Source of the DNA: UBA5972 sp964637875
GTDB lineage: Bacteria > Pseudomonadota > Alphaproteobacteria > Rhodobacterales > Rhodobacteraceae
NCBI GenBank assembly: GCA_964637875.1
Contig: CAZWXK010000031.1
Coordinates: 1-28,580, forward strand
Direction of reading: 5' to 3'
DNA: 28,580 nucleotides
Shown here: positions 6,740 to 14,900 of the stretch, in pieces
Layout of the letters: each line of letters starts with the position of its first letter
How positions within the stretch are numbered: the first letter of the stretch is position 1
The notes under the pieces: model-generated
The model's database searches: none
Told to the model about the DNA's origin: nothing
The model's input: the letters and a program-made list of their open reading frames with translations, nothing else
Program-made: the position numbers and the translations under genes

Positions 6740-7962
6740 ACGGGATCGCGGTAGGAAACCCGCGCGCCCCGCAGGCAGCTGGGCGATGGCTTGCGCCCCT
6801 TGAAGCGGCGCGCCAGTGACAGCGGCCCCGCGGTGATGCGGAAATAGTCATGGTCGCGCGGGCGCTCGAAAGCGCAGAGATACTGGAAATGCACGCGGAA
6901 AAAGCGCCATTTCAGGCGTTGCCAGGTTTCGGGCGCCAATGTCTGGCTGAAGGCGGCCGAGATTACCAGCGGCCAGCGCTGGCCCTGTGCGGGGGCTGCG
7001 CCGCAGACGCTGACCGGATCGACCAGGGCGAAGGTGCAGCCGTCGCCGGGTGCGGTGATATCGACCCAGGTCAGCAGGTCGGACCGGCTGAGATCGTGCA
7101 GGTCGCGGCGCAGGCGATGTGCACGCGGCAGGAAGGCGACCATGGGGATGACATGGCCAAGGGTGAGGAAGCCGAGCTTCGGGCGGGCGCTTGCCAGATC
7201 GCCCGCGCGCAACAGGTCGGCCAGCACCGACACGCCGATATGGGCGCCCGAGGAATGGCCGACCAGCAGGACCTCGTCCACATCGCTCTGCAGGGCCGCG
7301 CGCAGGCGGGTGACAAAAAGCGCGATGCGCTGTTCCAGCTCGTCCGGGTATTGCCCGCGGCCGAGTGCGGTGAAGGCGTAGTCATGCATCAGGTAGTAGG
7401 CGAACAGGCGGTTGTCGAGGCGGCGAAACAGGATCATCACGCCCGACAGGGTGGCAAGCCCCGTCAGCGCGCCCACCCATTGCGGCAGAAACAGACCAAC
7501 GGCCCACCAGACAAGGGCACCGGCGGCGAGAGCGACCACCAGCTGGGCAAGCAGCATGAAGATCGGATAAAGCGCCGCAATCACCGGCCCCTTGCGCATG
7601 CCGGCCAGACGCCTGAGCGCGCCGCTGGAGACATAGATCCACACGACGCGGGCCAGCTGGGCAAAGGTGCCGATGATCGAGCGTTCCATCGAATCGCGCA
7701 CAAGGTCGGACCAGGCGAGAAATTCGAAATCGGTTTCGACCCGGACACCGTCGATGACTGCATCCACATGCCAGGCATAATTCTGGCGCCCGCTCAGCGC
7801 GCCGAGCCCGAGCTTGTAGCCGGAGATTTCCGCCTGCCGACGCCCCTCGCTGCGATACAGTTCGCGATAACGCCGCGGCAGCATGGGGTCGTAGCCGGGG
7901 ATGTAGAACACCTGCCTGCGCCTGACGTCGCCCCTTGCTGAATCGCGATCCCTGCTGGCCAA
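6730..7962 (-). CDS. Membrane-anchored alpha/beta-hydrolase-like protein of unknown substrate
   Basis: I recognise the fold signature but not a named function. The 410-residue protein opens with QVFYIPGYDPMLPRRYRELY, resembling the first strand and loop of an alpha/beta hydrolase. Two hydrophobic, probably membrane-spanning stretches follow at about 127-158 and 163-180. The nucleophile elbow LLVGHSSGAHIG then places the likely catalytic Ser at 237. A later DITAPGDGCT segment may provide the acid, and the His is not obvious. The membrane hairpin lies between the first strand and the nucleophile, like an inserted lid. The start is TTG at 7960-7962 with AGAGG 8 nt upstream; no ATG upstream preserves the conserved N-terminus. 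It is convergent with paaX. Confidence 0.75.
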   Translation of the reverse strand: MASRDRDSARGDVRRRQVFYIPGYDPMLPRRYRELYRSEGRRQAEISGYKLGLGALSGRQNYAWHVDAVIDGVRVETDFEFLAWSDLVRDSMERSIIGTFAQLARVVWIYVSSGALRRLAGMRKGPVIAALYPIFMLLAQLVVALAAGALVWWAVGLFLPQWVGALTGLATLSGVMILFRRLDNRLFAYYLMHDYAFTALGRGQYPDELEQRIALFVTRLRAALQSDVDEVLLVGHSSGAHIGVSVLADLLRAGDLASARPKLGFLTLGHVIPMVAFLPRAHRLRRDLHDLSRSDLLTWVDITAPGDGCTFALVDPVSVCGAAPAQGQRWPLVISAAFSQTLAPETWQRLKWRFFRVHFQYLCAFERPRDHDYFRITAGPLSLARRFKGRKPSPSCLRGARVSYRDPVQG

Positions 7963-8223
7963 CTGCCCGACCTCTGCTTGCCTGTCGGGGGCAATCTAGC
8001 AGAACCCGGCAGGGGCGACAAAGGCGGATTTGTTCGACCTCGCCACGCGCCGGAAAGGTTTGCGCAACCCGGCGGGACAGGCCCGGGAACACCCCGGCAC
8101 CGGCATCGCCGGGCGCGATGCGCCACCGGGCGAGGCGAATGTGGTCAAACGCGATCTGGCGCCGGGGTGGAACGCGTCACAATGACGTGGACAATGGCGC
8201 GCGACGGCGCTATCCGGTCGGCC

Positions 8224-8451
8224 ATGGAGTGGGATGCCGAACTTGATGCTACCGGGCTGTTATGCCCGCTGCCGGTACTGAAGGCGCGCAAACGCCTGAT
8301 GGCGCTGGCGCCCGGCCAGGTGCTGCGGGTCCTGGCCGACGATCCTGCGGCGGTGGTGGACATGCCGCATTTCTGTGCCGAGCAGGGCCATGAGCTGATC
8401 GGCGCCATCACCGACGAGGCGCCACATATCTATTTTATCCGCAGGGGCTGA
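8224..8451 (+). CDS. TusA-family sulfurtransferase-like protein
   Basis: This is a small cytoplasmic sulfur-carrier family protein (TusA/SirA-like, COG0425). The 75 residues contain LDATGLLCPLPVLKARKRL with Cys14 in the CPxP motif, the persulfide-carrying Cys of the family, followed by PGQVLRVLADDPAAVVDMPHFCAEQGHEL. Canonical TusA works in tRNA 2-thiouridine synthesis, but many paralogues serve other sulfur relays. No partner genes (tusBCD, tusE) are near, so I do not assign the tusA symbol. In-frame ATGs at 8182 and 8194 would add 14 or 10 residues. I chose 8224 because the domain begins there, although no good ribosome site decides the matter. Confidence 0.85.
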   Translation: MEWDAELDATGLLCPLPVLKARKRLMALAPGQVLRVLADDPAAVVDMPHFCAEQGHELIGAITDEAPHIYFIRRG

Positions 8452-8486
8452 GAGGAGCGCGGGGCAGCGCTGCCTTGTGGCGGTCT

Positions 8487-9419
8487 TCAACCTGTCTTGC
8501 ATCCATGTCCATAGGTCATCGGCGTGTCGCAGGCGTGGCAGGAACATTCCAGTTCCAGCGTCGAGTGGCGAATCCCGAAAGCCTGATCGAGGCGTGCCTT
8601 GACACGTTCCTTGACGGCGTCGGCCTGCCCCCAGGCGCCGGGCGCGATCACCAGATGGGCGTCCAGCGCGGACTCGTGCTCGCCCACCATCCACAGATGG
8701 GCCTGATGGATATCCTGTACGCCCCGGGTTTCGCGCACGCAGGCCAGCACGTCCTCGGGATCGACCCCCGGCGGGCTGCCAAGCATGAGGATGCGGATCA
8801 CCGGGCCGATCTCGGCAAAGGACTGCCACAGGATGTAGCCGGCGATCAGCAGGGTGACCGCCGGGTCGATCAGGCGCCAGTCGAACAGGATGATCAGCGT
8901 CCCGGCAAGGATCACCGCGACCGAGCCCAGCGCATCCGCGACATTGTGGAGAAAGGCAGCCCGGATGTTCATGCTGTTTTTCGACATGGCGTAGGTCAGC
9001 GCCGCGGTGGCAAGGTCGATCACCAGCGCCACTGCCGCGATGACAACCACCAGCCAGCCATCGACCCCCTGAGGCGAGATGAACCGCAAGACGGCCTCGT
9101 AGACCAGATAGAGGCCGATCACGATCAGCGTGACATAGTTGATCAGCGCGGCGACGATCTCGATCCGGCCATAGCCGAAGGTCATGTCCGAATCCGCCGG
9201 GCGGCGGGCAATCTTGCGCGCACCAAAGGCAATGGCCAGCGCCACCGCATCGGACAGATTGTGCAGGGCGTCGGCAATCAGAGCCAGCGATCCCGCGAAA
9301 ATGCCGCCGATGATCTGAACCACGGTCAGCGCCACATTGACGACAATAGCCAGGAAAACCCGCCGATCCCCGGCATCGGGATCGACATGGTGGTGGTGAT
9401 GGTGATGGCTATGGGCCAT
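8487..9419 (-). CDS. Cation diffusion facilitator (CDF) metal exporter, zinc type
   Basis: This is an inner-membrane metal/proton antiporter of the CzcD/ZitB-like CDF group that exports Zn(II) and perhaps Cd(II) or Co(II). The 310-residue product begins with a His-rich MAHSHHHHHHH tail. Six membrane segments are interpretable, with paired site-A motifs His53-xxx-Asp57 and His158-xxx-Asp162. The HxxxD/HxxxD quartet is associated with zinc specificity. The cytosolic domain contains HLWMVGEHESALDAHLVI and ends with a Cys/His-rich CSCHACDTPMTYGHGC tail that could also bind metal. It diverges from a MerR-family regulator, and its promoter is of the MerR-activated type. Confidence 0.93.
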   Translation of the reverse strand: MAHSHHHHHHHVDPDAGDRRVFLAIVVNVALTVVQIIGGIFAGSLALIADALHNLSDAVALAIAFGARKIARRPADSDMTFGYGRIEIVAALINYVTLIVIGLYLVYEAVLRFISPQGVDGWLVVVIAAVALVIDLATAALTYAMSKNSMNIRAAFLHNVADALGSVAVILAGTLIILFDWRLIDPAVTLLIAGYILWQSFAEIGPVIRILMLGSPPGVDPEDVLACVRETRGVQDIHQAHLWMVGEHESALDAHLVIAPGAWGQADAVKERVKARLDQAFGIRHSTLELECSCHACDTPMTYGHGCKTG

Positions 9420-9436
9420 GGCGACCTTTCCCCTGC

Positions 9437-9486
9437 TTGCAACCGAGTCGCAGGCAACCTAATGTCTATAGCGGCTATAGCTTCAA
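9437..9486. promoter_or_regulatory. Divergent MerR-type promoter/operator between the CDF and merR genes
   Basis: For the CDF gene (minus strand) the -35 TTGAAG (9481-9486) and -10 TAGGTT (9456-9461) are separated by 19 bp. The spacer contains the perfect dyad CTATAG-CGG-CTATAG (9466-9480). Long-spacer dyads of CTATAG type are typical of the zinc/cadmium/lead MerR regulators. On the plus strand a normal promoter, TTGCAA (9437-9442) and TAATGT (9460-9465) with a 17-bp spacer, would drive the regulator gene. The operator would overlap its start site, implying autoregulation. Confidence 0.82.
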
Positions 9487-9500
9487 GAGGAAAAATTCCG

Positions 9501-9914
9501 ATGTATTCGATTGGCCAGCTGTCGCGCCTGACCGGCGTCAAGGTGCCCACCATCCGCTATTACGAGCAGATGGGCCTGCTCGACGAACCCGGTCGCACGG
9601 CGGGCAACCAGCGGCGTTACGATTTGGCCGGTCGCGAAAGGCTGAGCTTTATCCGGCATGCGCGTGAACTGGGCCTGTCGATCGACACCATTCGCGACCT
9701 GATCGCGCTGGCCCGGGATGAATCGATGCCCTGCGCGCGCGCGCACGAGATCGCCACCCGCCAGGCCTCGGAAATTCGCGAGAGGATCGCGCGCCTTCAA
9801 CGGCTGGAGGCCGAGCTGAGGCGCATCGGTGACAGCCACGATTCGGGCACCGTGGCCGATTGCCATGTTCTGGCTGTCCTGGGCGACCATTCGATGTGCA
9901 TGACCGATCACTGA
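9501..9914 (+). CDS. MerR-family metal-responsive regulator (ZntR/CadR-like)
   Basis: This is a DNA-distorting activator that senses a metal and induces the divergent exporter. The 137 residues comprise the MerR winged helix (IGQLSRLTGVKVPTIRYYEQMGLL, residues 4-27), a dimerisation helix, and metal ligands in the ZntR/CadR arrangement: Cys78 before the long helix, then Cys121-His122, His130 and Cys133 in the C-terminal loop. Cys at position 78 argues against a CueR-type copper sensor and for a divalent ion (Zn, Cd or Pb). The ATG at 9501 has AGAGG about 10 nt upstream. Confidence 0.92.
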   Translation: MYSIGQLSRLTGVKVPTIRYYEQMGLLDEPGRTAGNQRRYDLAGRERLSFIRHARELGLSIDTIRDLIALARDESMPCARAHEIATRQASEIRERIARLQRLEAELRRIGDSHDSGTVADCHVLAVLGDHSMCMTDH

Positions 9915-10229
9915 ACGGGGCGCGGGCCACGGGGCGCGTCGCGTTTGACTGAATCGACCCCGCCCCGGGGCGCGCAGGCCCTCCGGCCATGTTGCCGCGC
10001 GCCGCCTGCAAAGGCTTTCCCCGAATGGATGACATTTCACCCGTTCAGGCCTTGTGACCATTCCCGGCCGAATGACCATGGCCGAAAACCCGATGGCCGA
10101 AATCCCGATGGATCATGCCCGGACGAGGTGGTAGGATATCGCGACATGTCCTTGTCCCGGCCCGGGATCGACAGCACCCGGACATGGCGCGACTCAGGCC
10201 GACCACCCAGTTTCAGGGATATATCCGAC
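9915..10229. other. Intergenic region upstream of the M20 peptidase
   Basis: About 315 bp without a recognisable gene. It contains a near-perfect 15-bp tandem duplication (ATGGCCGAAAACCCG at 10078-10092, ATGGCCGAAATCCCG at 10093-10107), part of a possible 20-26 codon reading frame ending at 10134. No convincing promoter or terminator was recognised. Confidence 0.5.
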
Positions 10230-11615
10230 ATGCCTCTTGACCAGGTCCTTTCCCGCATCGACGCCGATCTCGACCTTTCGCTCGAACGGCTCAAGGCGCT
10301 CTTGCGCATTCCGTCGATTTCGACCGATCCGGCATATGCGCGCGATTGCACGCGCGCCGCCGACTGGCTGGTTGCCGAGCTTGCCGATCTGGGGTTCGAT
10401 GCCACGCGGCGGGAAACCCCGGGGCACCCGATGGTGGTGGCCCATGGCGACGGGCCGGGGCGGCATGTCCTGTTTTACGGCCATTACGACGTGCAGCCGG
10501 TGGATCCGCTGGATCTGTGGGACAACCCGCCCTTCGATCCGGTGATCGAGGACACCCCCCAGGGCAGGGTGATCCGCGCCCGCGGTGCATCGGACGACAA
10601 GGGCCAGCTGATGACCTTTGTCGAGGCCTGTCGCGCATGGAAGGCCGTGCATGGCAGTCTGCCCACAAGGCTGACCATCCTGTTCGAAGGCGAGGAGGAA
10701 AGCGGATCGCCCTCGCTGGTGCCGTTTCTGCGCGAAAATGCGGCCGAATTGCAGGCCGAACTGGCCCTGATCTGCGACACCGGCCTGTTCGAGGATCACA
10801 TCCCGGCCATCGTCACCATGCTGCGCGGCCTTCTGGCCGAGGAAATCGTCATCACCGGCCCTGATCGCGACCTTCATTCGGGCATGTATGGCGGGCTTGC
10901 CCGCAACCCGCTGCATGTACTGGCCGACATCATCGCATCATTGCATGACGATACCGGCCGCGTGACCCTGCCGGGCTTCTATGACGGCGTGCCCGAACTG
11001 CCCGACGAGATCCGCGCCCAGTGGCAGGGGCTGAACTTCGATCACCGGAAATTCCTTGGCGCGGTCGGCCTGTCGCAACCCGCGGGCGAACAGGACCGCA
11101 GCCCGCTGGAAATGATCTGGTCGCGCCCCACCTGCGAGGTCAACGGCATCACCGGCGGCTATGCGGGCGAGGGTTTCAAGACCGTGCTGCCATCGCGGGC
11201 CAGTGCCAAGATCAGCTTTCGCCTGGTCGGCACGCAGGATCCCGAGGCAATCCACAAGGCGCTGGTCGCCCATGTCGAATCGATGCTGCCCGCCGACTGC
11301 ACGGCCGAATTCCCGATGGGCCACGGGGCGGCTGCCAGCCAGATGCGCACGGATGATCCCGCCTTTGCCCGGGCCCGCGACGCCCTGAGTCGCGAATGGG
11401 CGCGCCCGGCGGCCTATGTCGGCTGCGGGGGGTCGATCCCCATCGCCGGGCATTTCAGGGATGTTCTGGGCATGGAGTCCATGCTGATCGGTTTTGGCCG
11501 CGATGATGACCGGATCCATTCCCCGAACGAGAAATACGCCCTGGAAAGTTTTCACAAGGGTATCCGCAGCTGGGCACGCATCCTTGCCGGGCTGAATGAC
11601 GGGCAACCATCCTGA
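10230..11615 (+). CDS. M20-family metallodipeptidase
   Basis: This is a di-zinc exopeptidase of the M20/ArgE-DapE-carnosinase group, cytoplasmic (no signal peptide), likely cleaving dipeptides or related amide substrates; the substrate cannot be read from sequence. The 461 residues carry the metal site in order: His85 and Asp87 in FYGHYDVQP, the bridging Asp122 in GASDDKG, catalytic Glu155/Glu156 in EGEEESG, Asp183 in ICDTG, and a C-terminal His in HSPNEKY. The lid domain contains DLHSGMYGG and NGITGGYAGEGFKTVLPS, typical of the larger dipeptidase subgroup. I chose the ATG at 10230 (AGGGA about 10 nt upstream), where family homology begins. An in-frame start at 9945 would add 95 low-complexity residues. 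Confidence 0.92.
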   Translation: MPLDQVLSRIDADLDLSLERLKALLRIPSISTDPAYARDCTRAADWLVAELADLGFDATRRETPGHPMVVAHGDGPGRHVLFYGHYDVQPVDPLDLWDNPPFDPVIEDTPQGRVIRARGASDDKGQLMTFVEACRAWKAVHGSLPTRLTILFEGEEESGSPSLVPFLRENAAELQAELALICDTGLFEDHIPAIVTMLRGLLAEEIVITGPDRDLHSGMYGGLARNPLHVLADIIASLHDDTGRVTLPGFYDGVPELPDEIRAQWQGLNFDHRKFLGAVGLSQPAGEQDRSPLEMIWSRPTCEVNGITGGYAGEGFKTVLPSRASAKISFRLVGTQDPEAIHKALVAHVESMLPADCTAEFPMGHGAAASQMRTDDPAFARARDALSREWARPAAYVGCGGSIPIAGHFRDVLGMESMLIGFGRDDDRIHSPNEKYALESFHKGIRSWARILAGLNDGQPS

Positions 11616-11617
11616 GC

Positions 11618-11655
11618 AGACGCCCAGGGATGCCCAGAGACGCCCAGGGATGCCC
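11618..11655. repeat. 20-bp tandem duplication downstream of the M20 peptidase gene
   Basis: AGACGCCCAGGGATGCCC occurs at 11618-11635 and again at 11638-11655, a 20-bp period. Degenerate GGAGGCCCGG-type repeats continue to about 11692. The whole interval 11616-11941 contains no gene that I can support. Confidence 0.8.
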
Positions 11656-11788
11656 GGCGGGAGGCCCGGGGGAGGCCCGGCGGGAGAGGCCCAGGCGACA
11701 TTCGGGCATGAGACCCGAGTGATACCCGGCCGAGACGGGGCGCCGGCAACGGGGCGCCAGCCATGGTCGCGGCCGCCGGTCGCGACAC

Positions 11789-11815
11789 AAAAAGCGGGCG
11801 GGGAGATCCCCGCCC
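11789..11815 (-). terminator. Intrinsic terminator of nrdJ
   Basis: On the minus strand the perfect 8-bp stem GGGCGGGG-ATCT-CCCCGCCC (11815 down to 11796) is followed by GC and TTTTT (11793-11789). It lies 126 bp after the nrdJ stop codon. The opposite strand has no comparable T-run directly after the stem, so it is oriented for nrdJ. Confidence 0.8.
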
Positions 11816-11941
11816 AGTTTCACGTTTCAGGCTCGGTCTTAACCGCTCGGTTTCATGCCTGCGGCCTGAACCGCCAGGGGGCAGGCCAGCCCGCCCCCGG
11901 TTCCTCGACCGCCCCTTGGGTATGGCGGCCGGGGTGTTGGA

Positions 11942-14900
11942 CTAGCTGCAACCCGATGTCGCGCCGCAGGTATTGCATTTCATGCAGGTGCCATTGCGCA
12001 CCAGCGTGTAGTTGCCGCACTCGCCGCAGGGATCGCCCTCGTAACCCTGGATGCGGGCCTTGGTGCGGGCGTCCATGCCCCCTCCTGCCGAGGTACCGCC
12101 TGCCGCGGCTGCCGCCGTCCGGCTCTCGGTTGCCAGCGAGGCCAGCCCCGCAACCCCGTGCGATGCGGTGTCGAGCGCACCGTCCGCCCCGCCCTGCAAC
12201 AACACCAGCTCGTGCGGGAGGCGCTTGCGCAGATAGCCGGTCGAGGAAATCTGCCGGATCATTTCCAGCGACTTGCTGGCAACCTCGCCCGACACCGGCG
12301 AAACATTCGCCCTGCCCTCGTCGTCGCCGCTGCCCAGCTCGTCGAACCTGTCGCCCTGGGGTTTGACATGGGCCAGATCGGTGCGGTCCAGATAGCTGAC
12401 CGCCAGTTCGCGGAAGATATAGTCCAGGATCGAGGTCGCATTCTTGATGCTGTCATTGCCCTGCACCATGCCGGCGGGTTCGAACCGGGTAAAGGTAAAG
12501 GCCTCGACGAATTCCTCAAGCGGCACGCCATATTGCAGCCCCACCGACACGGCGATGGCGAAATTGTTCATCATGGCGCGGAAGCCGGCGCCTTCCTTGT
12601 GCATGTCGATGAAGATCTCGCCGATGGTGCCGTCTTCGTATTCGCCGGTGCGCAGGTAAACCTTGTGCCCGCCGACAATGGCCTTTTGGGTATAGCCCTT
12701 GCGGCGATCGGGCAGCTTGCGCCGCTGGCTGCGCACGACCTCCTTGATGACCACCTTTTCGACGATCTTTTCGGCCAGAACCTGCGCCTTTTGCGCGCTT
12801 GGCGCGTTTGATTCCAGCACTTCTTCCAGTTCGTCGTCATCCTCGATCAGGGCCGACGACAAGGGTTGGCTGAGCTTGGAGCCGTCGCGATACAGCGCGT
12901 TGGCCTTGACCCCCAGCTGCCAGGACAGCTCGTAGGCCGCCTTGCATTCCTCGATGGTGGCGTCGCCCGGCATGTTGATGGTCTTGGAAATGGCACCCGA
13001 GATGAAACTCTGCGCCGCCGCCATCATGCGAATGTGGCTTTCGACCGAAAGGAACCGCTTGCCGATCTTGCCGCAGGGGTTGGCGCAGTCGAACACGCTG
13101 TAATGTTCGGGTTTCAGATGCGGCGCGCCTTCCAGTGTCATGGTGCCGCAAACATGGTTGTTGGCGGCCTCGATCTGGGCGCGGCTGAATCCCAGATGCC
13201 GCAGCAGGTCGAATGTTGGGTCGTTCAGCTTTTCGGCGGGAATGCCAAGTGTGCCGCGGCAGAAATCCTCGCCCAGGGTCCACTGGTTGAACACGAAACG
13301 GATGTCGAATGCGCTGGGCAGCGCGGCCTCGATGCGCTCGATCTCGGCCTTGCCGAAACCGTGGCCCAGCAGCGCCGTGTGGTTGATCCCCGGCGCGTTG
13401 CCCAGGCTGCCATGGCCCACGGCATAGGCGATGATTTCCTCGATCTGGGCCGATGTATAGCCCAGCTTTTCCAGCGCCGCCGGCACCGACTGGTTGATGA
13501 TCTTGAAATAGCCGCCGCCCGCCAGTTTCTTGAATTTCACCAGCGCGAAATCGGGTTCGATCCCGGTGGTGTCGCAGTCCATCACCAGCCCGATCGTGCC
13601 GGTGGGCGCAATCACCGTGACCTGCGCGTTGCGATAGCCGTGCGCCTCGCCCAGGCGCAGCGCCTCGTCCCAGCTGGCGCGTGCCAGCGTGACCAGATCG
13701 GCATCCGGGCAGTTTGCGCCATCCAGCGGCACCGGCCTGACCTCCAGCCCCTCGTAACCATCGGTTTCGCCATGGGCGGCGCGGCGGTGGTTGCGGATCA
13801 CGCGCAACATGTCGTCGGCGTTGCGCTGATAGGCCGGGAACGGGCCGCGTTCGCGGGCGATCTCGGCGCTGGTGGCATAGCAGACACCTGTCATCAGCGC
13901 CGTCAGGGCACCCGCCATGGCGCGGCCCTGATCGCTGTCATAGCCCAGCCCCATATTCATCAGCAGCCCGCCGATATTGGCATATCCCAGCCCCAGCGTG
14001 CGATAGTCATAGGATCGCCGGGCGATCTCCTTGCTGGGGAACTGCGCCATCAGCACGCTGATTTCCAGCGTCAGCGTCCACAGCCGGGTCGCGTGCATAT
14101 AGCTTTCGGCATCGAACCGGCCGTCGCGGTAGAAGGTCAGCAGATTCATGCTGGCCAGGTTGCAGGCGGTATCGTCCAGGAACATGTATTCCGAACAGGG
14201 GTTCGAGCCGCGGATCTCGCCATCCTGCGGGCAGGTATGCCAGGCGTTGATGGTGTCGTGGAACTGGATGCCGGGGTCGGCACAGGCCCAGGCGGCGTGA
14301 CCGACCTGGTCCCACAGCTCGCGCGCCTTGACGGTTTTCGCAACCTTGCCATCGGTGCGGCGGATCAAGGCCCAGTCGGCATCATCCCTGACCGCCTGGA
14401 GGAAGGCATCCGACACCCGGACCGAGTTGTTCGAATTCTGCCCCGAAACCGTAAGGTAGGCCTCGCTGTCCCAGTCGGTGTCGAAGCTGGGAAATTCGAT
14501 CGAGGTAAAGCCCTGGCGCGCATATTGCAGCACGCGGTTGATATAGGTTTCGGGGATCGCGTTCTTCTTGGCGCTGCGGATCGCGGCCTTGAGCGCCTTG
14601 TTGACCCTGGGATCAAAGGCATCCTCTTGCGTGCCGTCCCAGTCGCGGATCGCCCCGAACAGCAGGTTGAGCTGCTGTTCATGCATTTTCGAGCCGGCAA
14701 CAAGGGCGGCAACCTTCTGTTCCTCGCGGACCTTCCAGTTGACGAATTCCTCGATATCCGGGTGATCCATGTCGCAGATCACCATCTTGGCCGCGCGCCG
14801 CGTGGTGCCGCCCGACTTGATCGCGCCGGCCGCCCGGTCGCCGATCTTGAGAAAGCTCATCAGACCCGATGACTTGCCGCCGCCGCCCAGGGGCTCGTTG

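Noticed and set aside
7978..8223. N-terminal extension of the TusA-family gene
   Set aside because: The extension is outside the domain, proline/arginine/glycine-rich, and would make the protein twice the family length.
12866..14872. Long plus-strand open frame opposite nrdJ
   Set aside because: It is an antisense shadow produced by GC-rich codon bias; the minus strand encodes an unmistakable full-length NrdJ.
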